Of a stretch of 64,000 nucleotides of DNA, positions 47,058 to 57,490 are shown piece by piece (the first letter of the stretch is position 1; each line of letters starts with the position of its first letter). This stretch comes from Magnolia sinica. Taxonomy: Eukaryota; Streptophyta; Magnoliopsida; Magnoliales; Magnoliaceae. The stretch covers positions 44,275,501 to 44,339,500 of the forward strand of contig NC_080591.1 in assembly GCF_029962835.1 (NCBI RefSeq), in the 5' to 3' direction. Made by a program: the position numbers and the translations under genes. The notes beneath the pieces were generated by a model. The model was not told the origin of the DNA and searched no databases. It saw only the letters and a program-made list of their open reading frames with translations.

Positions 47058-48420
47058 CTATGGATAGCAGGGAAACACACCCCAGTAGGATTGAAATGCA
47101 GCATCATAATCTTCCACGTTGATCATGTAATCCTTGTTCGAATCATCAAGGGTGTTGGTGTAGCTATAGCAGTCCGCATTATCAAGGCCGTGAATGCAAC
47201 TGCTGCCTCCCATTAACTTGTGAGGAGTAGTAGAAGCTGCCTGGACAACAACTACGGCACTTTCCACGGTATCTTCTGCCGAGGCTTCCGTGTGAATGGT
47301 ACAGCTTTGCTTTGGTGCTCTATCTTGGAGCTCAGCTTTCAATTTTATCACCTATAATATCAATAAATCAATAACAATGATAATATAACGAATTGTCCAC
47401 GTTCGACATTTTAGGTGAATTTTGACTTATATACAACTTTTTTGGGTGGATCATCCATGCCTTGAAAATGTTTTACCATAACAAGGAAGTCACCTAGAGC
47501 AAAAACTAGAACAATCCACTCAAATGGTTGAGCCAGTGGCTACCACGTTTAATTGATTTCTACACTTGAACCTACTTAATTAAAAGGCGTTGCATTGAAG
47601 GTTTTTCTTCTCATGATGGTAAGACTCTTTTTTTGGTAGATTGTATGCAAGGTCAGGAGAGTATACACCCCAGCTGTGATACCGAGCTGGGTGTAAACCT
47701 AATTAGCAAAAATCCATCTTAAGCTCTATATTTAGAAAAAATCATAAATTTGATCAAGCTTTTAAAATTCCCTACTTTCAAAAGATAGTGAAAAAAACTC
47801 ATCTTTTTTTTTTTTTGTCAATAAGACACGTTTTATTAAACAGATTCTTTTGGGGCTATTTAAAAACTAAAAATTGCTGGTAGCCACCCATCGATAAAAT
47901 TGATTCGGTAGATTATTTTTTTCTTTTAATAGAGAATGATTAATTTATATGAGTAGTACTTGAAAAGGATTTTAGAGAGTCAAAGAACAACATTCTACTA
48001 TCTATATAGATTATCATTCATGCATAGAAAATCTAATTGTTTTAATTGAAGTTTTTTTTTTAAAAAAAATCCTTTTTTGTTTATAATATATTCACACGCA
48101 TATGCACATATATAGTGGTTAATTCACTTCATTTTTTGCTTTCAAACCTTGTTAAATATGAACTTTTCACTCTCTAATTTTTTGGCATGCATTTCCTTAT
48201 TTAAAGGAAAATTGGACCATTGTTTTCTCTTCGTTTGAGACCAAATTGAGAGCAAACATTTTTCGTATTCTTATATTTTATCAGGGGTGAAAAGGAACAA
48301 ATATAGAAGGCTGCATATATGTAATTCCATAAAGCATGCATGCAAGCGCATTCATCTGCTGGAAAGGAAATACGTGCATGCGTAATATTTATTTCATTCA
48401 TTGAAAATATTGGTTAAGTG

Positions 48421-48477
<57 letters not shown>

Positions 48478-48967
48478 GTAAAAGGAGTGATATGTAGGGA
48501 CCTCCTTTTGGAGCCTGTGCTTCTCTCTTGAGATTGCATCGAACTCCTGCTTGAGCGATGCGTAGTGGCTCTCGAGCTGCTTGGCTTTCCATCTGGCGCG
48601 CCTGTTCTGGAACCAGACGGCCACCTGGCGAGGCTCAAGCCCCAGCTCCTGAGCCAGCTTCATCTTTCGCTCCGGCTCCAGCTTTATGTCTTCTTGGAAG
48701 CTCCTCTCCAAGGATTCCATCTGATCCGTTGTCAGCCGTCTCTTCCTTTCCTCCTGCTGCCGCTGCTGGTTTTTGCTTTTGCTGCTTGGGGTGGTATTCG
48801 GCAGGGGCAAGGGCGAACCGCACTTGAGCTGCATCCCTTATCAAATGGCAAATGAAACGACTCAAAACTAAGACAGTAGAAGAGAGTTGAGAAAGAGATA
48901 GTTTGATAAACACACTTGGAAAAGGGTCGGAATCGTAGTAGATAGTGAAGTTACCGTTCCAAGCCAT
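47058..48967 (-). CDS. LMI1: HD-Zip class I homeodomain-leucine zipper transcription factor, LMI1/ATHB51-like
   Basis: Three exons inferred from splice consensus: 48967-48916, 48836-48502 and 47351-47058, giving 226 residues. Introns are 48915-48837 (GT…AG, 79 bp) and 48501-47352 (GT…AG, 1150 bp). The start MAWNGN resembles MEWNGN of family members, so I preferred it to an in-frame ATG 14 codons upstream (49009). The homeodomain (about residues 47-104) carries the recognition helix [18 protein letters not shown]. The leucine zipper follows directly, with heptads L-L-I-L-L; it is split by intron 2 between Glu and Val, giving [12 protein letters not shown]. The C-terminus [20 protein letters not shown] matches the YWGV-type end of the LMI1/ATHB51 clade. 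Such proteins are nuclear, bind CAATNATTG-type sites as dimers and regulate leaf margin growth and meristem identity. An alternative exon 1/2 junction (donor 2 bp later, exon 2 from 48828) would also keep the frame. It appears intact, with no internal stops. Confidence 0.88.
48423..48475. repeat. (GA)n microsatellite in intron 2 of the HD-Zip gene
   Basis: About 26 uninterrupted GA/CT dinucleotides starting only some 26 bp downstream of the exon 2 donor site. On the coding strand it is a CT run. Confidence 0.95.
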
Positions 48968-49088
48968 CTCTATTTCTACCCCCACAGTGCTAATCGGAAA
49001 TATAACCAACCTCTACTCTACTATGGCAGTACTCGTTCCCGCCCAGAAGATGAGAGAACTAGATAGATAAAGGAGATAGAGCTGGATA

Positions 49089-49091
<3 letters not shown>

Positions 49092-49125
<34 letters not shown>
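49092..49125. repeat. (GA)n microsatellite upstream of the HD-Zip gene
   Basis: About 17 GA/CT units, 125-158 bp upstream of the start codon, in the likely 5' UTR or core promoter. Such GAGA tracts are typical targets of plant BPC proteins. Binding here is inference. Confidence 0.85.
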
Positions 49126-49127
<2 letters not shown>

Positions 49128-49151
49128 GCTGTGATATGTTGCGTTGATTAA

Positions 49152-49653
49152 GGACGCGGACTGCGTACTAAAGCGTACTCAGTAAACTCTGTGGGCCTAC
49201 TGTGGTGTATGTAATTCATCCACGCCGTAGAACCGTTTTATCATGTTATTTTATATTGTGAGCCCAAAATTGAATCATATCCAAAGCTCAAGTGGACCAC
49301 ACCATAGGAAAAAGTGGGGATAATGACATCCATTGTTGAAATCTTCCTACGGCTCACAGTGCTGTTTATTTATCATCCAACCTGTTCATAAGGTAACAAC
49401 ATACGGATTAAAGGAAAAAATATATCATCTTAATCGAAAACTTCTGTGACCCCCAAATTGTATTCAACGGTAGGTGTTCAAATACCACTTTTCCCTGTGG
49501 TGTGGCTCATTATGATGTTTGATATCATTCAATTTTAGGCTAATGATCTAAAATGATCTGGTAAAACGGATGGACGGAGTTGATAAGAAATATAAATCAC
49601 GGTGGGCCCCACAGTTAAAGCGTACTGAGTTACTCAGTAAACAATCCGCGTCC
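49152..49653. mobile_element. Mutator-like MITE in the HD-Zip promoter
   Basis: 502 bp with termini GGACGCGGACTG… and …AATCCGCGTCC, and subterminal repeats AGCGTACT…CTCAGTAAAC on both sides. The interior carries the GTGGGCCCAC class core. The flanking 9-mers GTTGATTAA and GTTCAGCGA agree at only five positions, so the TSD is weak. The termini are the same as in the 50324 and 51507 elements, whose TSDs are good. It ends 185 bp from the HD-Zip ATG. Confidence 0.72.
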
Positions 49654-49789
49654 GTTCAGCGACTGGTAAGATAGGAGGAAGTAGTGTATTTTATTTTATT
49701 TTTCGACGAGAGAGGATCTTTTTACAATACTCCGCACATTAAGCTCGAAACAGTGGGATCTGGATTAAACGGAGGGATGCTCGAAACAG

Positions 49790-50265
49790 CGCCCAGCTAG
49801 CTAGATGTTTGCATTATATATCCACGCCATCAATCTGTTTTTCAAGTCTATTTTAGGGCTTGGTCCCAAAAATGAAGTAGATGCAAACTTCAGGTGGACT
49901 ACACCACAGGAAATAGTGGTTATTGACCATTAAAAACCTTTTGTGGCCACAAAAGGTTTGGATCAAACCGATATTTGTTTTCTTTTTTCATTAGGGTCTT
50001 TTTTTTTTTTTTTTTATAACCTAATCAACAGGTTGGATGGTAAAAATAAAAATAAAAATGGTGGACCATAGGAATTTTTAATGGTGGTCATTCAACGACC
50101 ACTATTTCCTGTAGTGTGGTACACATGATAATTTTATCTTCTTCAGTTTTGTCACCAATACCTAAAATAATCTGGCAAAATAGATGGATGGTATGGATAT
50201 ATAATGCATACATCGATGTGGGCCCTACAGTCAGGGTCCCACCCACATCGCTGGTTTCGGGTCGC
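49790..50265. mobile_element. Another GTGGGCCCAC-class short element
   Basis: Core blocks in order (TATATCCACGCCATCAATC, AAAAATGAAGTAGATGC, GGTGGACTACACCACAGG, CAACAGGTTGGATGG, GATGGATGGTATGGATATA). The right end, GTCAGGGTCCCACCCACATCGCTGGTTTCGGG, is the reverse complement of the sequence starting at about 52050. The left end is not resolved. Confidence 0.6.
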
Positions 50266-50323
50266 AGAAGTCCCGGTCGATGCATCTAACTAAATCGATA
50301 CCGTCGGTAGGCTAAAAACCTTT

Positions 50324-50869
50324 GGACGCGAATTTGCTGCGAAAGCCTTTCCCAGGAAGTTCCTGCGCAAGGTTGCTGGGTGGGCCCCTCACCATGTTTG
50401 TGGCAAATATACTCCGTTTATCCGTTTTGTGAGCTCATTTTAGTACAAAAGAAAACAAAAAAAAAAATGTGATGGATACAAGACTCAAGTGGGCCACACG
50501 GGAGGAAACAGTGGAGATTCGGTGAGAACCGTTGAAACATTCTTATGGCCATAAAAGCTTTGTTTCAGGGTATTTTATGTTGTATTTTCACTTCATTCCT
50601 GTGGTAATGACCTTATATACGGTTTGGATGGCATATAAACATCAAGGCGGAGCCAAAGAAGGTTTCAACGGTAGGTATTTCTTTTCCCAATTTTCCCTCT
50701 GGTGTGGTCCACTTTAGTTTTGGATCCAACTCATTTTGGGTCACTTGTCCTAAAATTAGCTCCCCAAACGGATGAACGGAGTATATTTCCCACAAACATG
50801 GTGGTGGGCCCCACCCAGCATCCTGCGCAGGAACTTCCTGCGAAAGGCTTTCGCAGGAAATCCGCGTCC
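50324..50869. mobile_element. Mutator-like MITE with 9-bp TSD
   Basis: 546 bp. Termini GGACGCGAATTTGCTGCGAAAG… and …CTTTCGCAGGAAATCCGCGTCC. TSD AAAACCTTT (50315-50323) versus AAAACGTTT (50870-50878), 8 of 9 identical. Subterminal inverted repeats include GGAAGTTCCTGCGCA and its counterpart. No ORF. Confidence 0.85.
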
Positions 50870-51186
50870 AAAACGTTTTGGGTCTCAACTTTTTCCTCCA
50901 ACATTTGATCTAATGACGATTTTACTATTTAAGGAAAGTTTGAGGAATGGGAGCTTCCATTCAGTATAGGATTCTTTTCATGTAAGTAATCCATAGAAAG
51001 GCCCAAATTTGGGACGGTTTGGATTGAGTTATGTTCATGACGCATGTGTATAACAGATGCTAGTCCGGCAGAAGAAAGCATAAAGAGATGGTAAAGAGGA
51101 GCCTTTTTGTCCATGCGAGGAAGAGAGCAGGATTCGGAAAATGCACGCTGTCGGGTGCGTGTTGGATGGAAGGAACGCCCGATAGC

Positions 51187-51412
51187 TCTCTCTCTCTCTC
51201 TCTCTCTCTGAACAGAGAGGTGGTCCCGGCCGATGACTGAGTGTGTCCATGCTTACACTGGCAATTCCTTTCCCACGCCTGCTCTACTCGTACGATTACG
51301 ACTGCCCAACTCATAGCTGCGTACAAAGACTAGCTAGGTACCTTCTCTCCTATTGTGGCGTTTATCAAAACGAAAGCTAGAAACCTCTCTCTCTCTCTCT
51401 CTCTCTCTCTGC
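51187..51412. repeat. Two (CT)n microsatellites
   Basis: Pure CT runs at about 51187-51209 and 51387-51411 flank roughly 180 bp of unique sequence. Short open frames here are not recognised. Confidence 0.85.
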
Positions 51413-51506
51413 AACATACCTGCAAAGTCTGTTAGCCCTCTCTTCGCATCTCAGTTTTAGCAGGAGATGGACCGTTTTAAAGCGAGCGACTTGGCTTCCA
51501 CCCCGG

Positions 51507-52045
51507 GGACGCAGATTATACTGAGAGGTTGAGTAGCGAGACTCGCTACTGAAGTGACGTCACTTAATTGTGTGGGTCCCACCATGATGTATGTTTTGTA
51601 TCCACACCGTCCATCCATTTGTTGATATCATTTTATCAATGAGCCAAAGAATGAATCAGATAAAAAGCTCAAGTGGACCGCACCACAGAAAACAGTGGAG
51701 AGAGTGACGCCACAAAAGTTTTTGATCAAGCTGATATTAGTGTTTTCCCTTCTTTAATATCTGTGTTAAATTATGAACAGGTTGGATCTCAAATAAACAT
51801 CATGGTGGACCTTAGGAAGGTTTCAACGGTGAGGGTCACTCTCCCATTGTTTCTTTTTTATTTTGGTGGGACCCACTCCAGCTTTAGATCTACCTCATTC
51901 TTTGGATCATGTCCTAAAATGATTTCTAAAAATGGATGAACGGTATGGATACAACATATACATCATGATGTGGGCCACAGAACTTGGTGACGTCACTTTA
52001 GTAGCGAGTCTAGCTACTAAACTTGTGAGTAGCTGATCCGCGTCC
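51507..52045. mobile_element. Mutator-like MITE with 9-bp TSD
   Basis: 539 bp. Termini GGACGCAGATTATACTG… and …GTAGCTGATCCGCGTCC. TSD CCACCCCGG (51498-51506) versus CCAACCCGG (52046-52054), 8 of 9 identical. Inner inverted repeat TAGCGAGACTCGCTACTGAAGTGACGTCACTT is mirrored near 51985-52020, and both arms contain the palindrome TGACGTCA. No ORF. Confidence 0.87.
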
Positions 52046-52345
52046 CCAACCCGGAACCAGCGGTGTGGGTGGGACCCTGACCATGGGCCCACCTCAATAC
52101 ATGCACTGTATATCCATGTTGTCAGTTTGTTTTGCGCTTATTTTATGGCGTCGTGCTAAAAATGAAGAAATAAAAATCTAATGAAGACCACACCACAGGA
52201 AACAGTGGTTGTTGAACGCCCACTGTTAAAATTTGCCCAGGGTCCACCGTACCACATAAGGGTTTTAATAGTCAATAAAAAATGTTTCATGTGGAGTGGT
52301 CCTCGTGAAATTTTGTGGCCCACAGAAGATTTTTAATGGTCAAAT
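52046..52345. mobile_element. Truncated GTGGGCCCAC-class element
   Basis: Begins CCCGGAACCAGCGGTGTGGG and runs through the class core to about 52345. No matching right end. Confidence 0.55.
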
Positions 52346-52573
52346 CAGCCAAGTACTCCGTTTAAAAGAAAGAGAAAGCTGTCTCTCATTAAGTTGGGCC
52401 TGAAATGGATCATTGTTCCAAACAACACAAGTCACACATTTCCGATGACGGTTATTGCATGCAGCCAAAGCGATCAGGTGCAGCCAATGAAAGCGCCTGT
52501 CAATGTGGGACCCACAGTGAAAGTAATGATTCCCACAAGAAACAACGATTTTACATCTTTTTTTTTTTTTCTT

Positions 52574-53960
52574 TACTACAGCAATTCAGACTTTTTGCGA
52601 TGAGTTGACTCACTGCTAAAAATTTCAAATTTTTATTACAAATATGGTGTTACAAATTCTATTTAGCGATGAAAACTCCAACCCATTGTTAATGACTCAA
52701 TTATTTACAACGACATAATAACTTGTCGCAAAATATAGTTAATTAATGACGAGTTGACACATCTCTATTGCATGTCGTAAAATGTCGCTAAATATGAAAA
52801 TTTTCACGAATAAAAACGTTGTGCGATGAGTCTTCATTGTCGCTAACAACCCCAAGCTTGTCACAAAAACATTTTTGCGATGAGTGTTGCTTGTTGCTAA
52901 TTATATTGCAAATACTAATTATTTGTGATGATTTAATAAATTGTTGCTAAATATAGCTTATTTACGATGAGTTTACATATCGTCATTACATATCATAAAA
53001 CACCGTTAAACATGAAACTCATTGCGAATAAAGACATTTTGTGACGAGTCTACTTATTACTAAAAAAATATAAAGTTATCGCCAAAGCCTTGGTGGGAAT
53101 GAGTGTTGATCGTCGCCAATATCATCGCAAATAAAATGTCACAAATTTTATTTAGTGACGAAAACAACAAGTCGTCGCTAATGAGTTAATTATTTACCAT
53201 GACCTAACAACTCGTCACAAAATATTAGTGATGAGTTGACACGTCGTCATTACATATCACAAATTTCACTAAACTTGAAACTCATCGCTAATAAAGACTT
53301 TGTGCTATGAATCTACTCGTTGCTAAAAATCTCAAACACGTCGCCAAATTATGTTGATTTATTTATTAGTGATAAGTAAAAGTCATCCCTAATACAAATA
53401 TTTTTTTCCTTTTTGAACCAACTTAATCGAACAAAATAACTTATATTAATCAATATTCATTATCATTCATTGAAGTATAAAAATAATTTAATTAAATTAA
53501 AACTAAATTTATAATTATCCAGAACACAAAAAAGTACACATGTCTAAATTGTTCAATAAAAATCGATAATAAAAAAAGAAAAGTACGTCCTCAATAATGC
53601 AGTGGGGCATAGGAAGATAGCACCAATATGTAAGAAAATCTATAAAATAATTACATAAAATATTATTAGTGACTATTCTACACTACTTGCATAATTTAAA
53701 TATGACATTCAACTTACCACTGAGGATGTGATTGGGATTGCTGTGACATGAGGGTACGCATCATCTCTTCCAACTGAGCCTGTCGTGTTTGCATATCATT
53801 TATTGTCCCTTACATGACCTGCACCTCAATCCTAAGTTCAACTGTCGTTGCCTCTACCTGCTTAGCCCTCCTTGTAGCCTTATCCCAAATATCTTCGAAA
53901 TTAGAAGATCCTAACCATCAAAACTTTGGTCTTTTCTCCATACTGTTACCGTGTTTCTTA
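52574..53960. mobile_element. Degraded CACTA element end with TNP-like exon
   Basis: Terminus TACTACAGCAATTCAGAC (first C mutated to T) followed by about 800 bp dense in TTGCGATGAG, CGTCGCTAA and TTGTCGCAAA repeats in both orientations, the hallmark of CACTA subterminal regions. The minus-strand stretch 53960-53717 reads MEKRPKFWWLGSSNFEDIWDKATRRAKQVEATTVEL…INDMQTRQAQLEEMMRTLMSQQ, resembling the coiled C-terminal part of plant CACTA/Ptta-En-Spm proteins. It has one internal stop. The right end is not found. Confidence 0.7.
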
Positions 53961-54159
53961 AATGTCTGCTTGTAGGTGACTGATTGAAGGCTTAGAATCT
54001 TCTAACATGAGATATTTTGATAGCATCTCAACCCACAATGGGGAACATTAATGGTCTGGATCACCAAACCATGTGCATCACTTGCATGGAGGCATCGGGA
54101 TACTACACATCTTGATGGATCAAGATGAGGAAGTAGCCCTCAAATTGTAGTTATATTCC

Positions 54160-54449
54160 TTTATAAATCTAAGTGGGACACACACAATGGATGGGTTGGA
54201 TTTATGAACCACATCTCAATGGGCCAAATCAATGATTATGAATGTTTTAATGGGAGGGTAACCCCTCTCAACTGTTGTATGTGGTGTGGCCCACCCAAGT
54301 CATAGATTAACTTTATTTTTAAGCCCATGGCCCACCATTAATTGGTACATCTGGCTGATGGGGTAGATGTTCGACACACATCATGGTGGGGCCCACATAG
54401 CTCGATCTCATGGGAAGTTCCCATGAGGTCGACATCATAGTAACATTTC

Positions 54450-54450
<1 letters not shown>
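54160..54450. repeat. GTGGGCCCAC-class repeat fragment
   Basis: Contains GTGTGGCCCACCCAAG, TTTTTAAGCCCATGGC, ATCTGGCTGATGGGG and CATCATGGTGGGGCCCAC. Ends next to the TA microsatellite. Confidence 0.5.

Positions 54451-54451
<1 letters not shown>

Positions 54452-54520
<69 letters not shown>
54452..54520. repeat. (TA)n microsatellite
   Basis: About 34 uninterrupted TA units. Open frames spelling Tyr-Ile repeats across it are artefacts. Confidence 0.97.
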
Positions 54521-54522
<2 letters not shown>

Positions 54523-56849
54523 GGACGATGGGAGATCGACGCCCAAGCTTTTAGGCGATATGATTTTTTTCATCTTCTGTGTAGGGGTGTGATCTTGATT
54601 GCAAGTTTGGAGTGGCCACTAGCCACTTAATTTCAAAATCTCATAGTTGGCTGTAAAATGTGAGACCTGTATCCTACCCCGTATCGTTCCGTAGGCTTCC
54701 ACGGTCTTTCCGGTCGAATTTCGGTGACCTGCGATGTATAGATAGCAGTTGCGCATGACCTAAGTTGTATCCCGTATTCCAGAGTTGGCTCAACCCAAAA
54801 CTTATACCCTAGCGATCGCGCCGTCGTCGTGGTATTACGAGCCGAGGTGATACCCAGGCCAGGAGTTGTGGGCCCGCATTTACTTTGAGAAAACACCACG
54901 CATTTACAAACCCAAGAGAACATCACATCAATCCCATCAATCAAGTACACATCATGTCAAGTACAAGTAAACTGCCCCCCTCAAAAGTCAGCTCTCTCTC
55001 TCTTACACACCCTTGCATGTCAAGTACACATCACTCACCTTTTCACCCATCACACCCATCCCTCTTTCCTTACATCTCCTTTCTCTCTCATTTGCCTTCT
55101 CCATTAACAAGCTTGGACGTCCATGGTTTTCACCCCATTTCAACCCATTGCATGCACCATCTCCCCCATCTCAACCCTCCAAATCTCATCCACACCATTG
55201 AATCATGTTCCATGGAGTCTAGGATGCTTTAGCGGAAGAAGGAAAAGAAGATCAAAGGTGGGTGATTTTTGTGTGGTCTTGATGATTAGAGGGCCCACAT
55301 ATGGTGGAACCCATCTTGATGTATGTGATTGTAAACTAGAGGGGCCCATAGTGGCGGGGTCCCTCCCCTTCTTACTTCTCTCTCTCTCTCTCTCTCTCTC
55401 TCCCTTTTCCCCATATTCCATGGCTCACCTAGTGTATGTGTCTATGGCCCACCATGATGTATCATATCCATGCCATCTACCTATGGGACCCACCTTGCCG
55501 GACTATCCAGTGGACGGGATTGCTGCCCGTCCGTCTGGACAGGCCCGGATGAAGGGATAACACAAATATCAGCTTTGTACAAGCTGCTGGTGGGCCACAC
55601 GTGTGGACCCACCCCACCCGATTTATGTATTTATCCAGGTCGTCCGTGACCCATCATGATGTACGTGTGAATCCTCACCGTCCAGATCTAGACATGTGGG
55701 AACCACTGTGATGTATGCGTTTTATGCACGCTCCGTTCCTTTGATGGACGTGAGGCCCACCCACACGTGTTACACGTGTGGGGTGGGGGTCCACCTTGAT
55801 GATATGTGTTTTATCCCACATCGTTCGTTTGTATATCAAAACCGTTCATCTGATTGGGCCAGCAGCTACAGCTGCTGTGCAACGTCAGTAGGCTCGGTGG
55901 GCCAGTGTGATATATGTATTTTATTTACCATCTATCCAGGACATGGGACCCACTCCACACGTGTTGCACATGTGGAGGTGGGAGTATGCATCCTATATTT
56001 GCACTGTCCATCTGGATGGTGCTGTGTGTGTAGGCCCTACCGTGATGTATTTGCACGCCCATGACGTCCACCTGTTTTGGACAGGCCGTGGGACTCACCC
56101 CACACGTGCTGCACATGTAGGGGTGGGGTCCACCTTGATATATGTATTCTATACCCGCACCATCCATCTCTAGACGGTACTGCGTGGACCCACTGTGACA
56201 TATGTTTTGTATTCCACAACGTCCAGGGACGGTGGACCCTGATGATGGATGTGTTATTCCATTCCGTCCATCTAATGGCTATGTGGGGCGCATAGTGATG
56301 CATTTGTGATCCAAAGCCGTCTACCTATCAAGTGAACCACATTGCAAAGCAGTAAGATAGATGAATGCCCACCATTGAAGTTGTATCATTCAAGGTCACA
56401 AGAGTTCTGGACCAATATGAAAATTTGTTTTTCCTCTTTATTTAGGTCTGTGTGACCTTATCAACAGATGGGATGGAAAATAAATGTATGGTGGGCCCCA
56501 CGTGGGACCCACCTCTGTGGATGGATTAGCCAGTGTACCTCACATAGCCATACAGCTGCTATATTAACGTCAGCCAGATGGGGCTGATCATGAGGCTTAT
56601 GTTATATCCAGACCATCCATTTGTGTGGGTCCTACCTTGATGTACCTGTTGTATACGTAGACCCCACGTGATGTATATGTTTTATATCCACACCATCTAG
56701 CTATCTGGACAGTGGAAATCCACCTTGATTTATGTATTTTATTCATGCCGTCCAGGGACGGTGAGTACCACCTCAATGTATGTGTTTTATAACCACACCA
56801 TTCGTTCGTGTTGCTGGACATACAAGGCTACTTGTTGTATGTACAAGGC

Positions 56850-57195
56850 CCACCTATGATGTATATATGACCCACTTATTGTATATAAGGCCCATTGATG
56901 TGGCCCACCTGATGCATATGATGGCCCATTGGTGCGACCCATTGATGCGGCCCATTGTGATGTATATAAGCCCATGAGTGAAGCCTGATGTGATGTATTT
57001 ATGGCCCGTGTGCCGAGGCCCATTGTGATGTATATGCGGCCCATGAGTGAAGCCCAATGTGATGTATTTATGGCCCATGTGCCGAGGCCCATTGTGTTGT
57101 ATATGTGGCCCATGAGTAAGGCCCGATGTGATGTATTTATGGCCCATGTGCCGAGGCCCATTGTGATGTATATGCAGCCCATGAGTGAGGCCATG
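56850..57195 (+). repeat. 69-bp tandem array inside LTR-B
   Basis: TGCCGAGGCCCATTGTG starts at 57011, 57080 and 57149 (period 69), with TGATGTATTTATGGCCC in each unit. Shorter GGCCCA…GATGTATAT modules precede it. Confidence 0.88.
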
Positions 57196-57309
57196 GGCCC
57201 ACTATATGATTGGCCCTATGAGGGCCACTTCTCAGGGGCAATGTTGGTTAAATGTCCACATTGATTAGTAATGATGGTTGAATGTCCACATTATGACCTT
57301 CCCCTAGGC

Positions 57310-57490
57310 CCTTTGTTAGGCCGATTCTAATTATCAAGGCCGATTCCGATTATCGAGACCGATTCCAATTGTATAGGCCGATTATCGAGGCCGATTCCAA
57401 TATTGAGGCCGATTTCGATTATCAAGGCTGATTGTCAAAGTTGATTATCGAGGCTAATTGTATAAGATGATTATCGGTGCTGGTTGTCGA
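57310..57490 (+). repeat. Short-period GGCCGATT(CC)GATTATCGA array
   Basis: Roughly ten diverged copies of a 15-20 bp unit built from GGCCGATT and ATTATCGA. Probably replication-slippage expansion. Confidence 0.75.

Noticed and set aside
48558-48855. Plus-strand open frames of 89-96 codons opposite the HD-Zip exon
   Set aside because: Antisense shadows of the GC-rich homeodomain exon, with no family resemblance.
54410-54592. Open frames encoding long Tyr-Ile repeats
   Set aside because: Direct translation of a (TA)n microsatellite.
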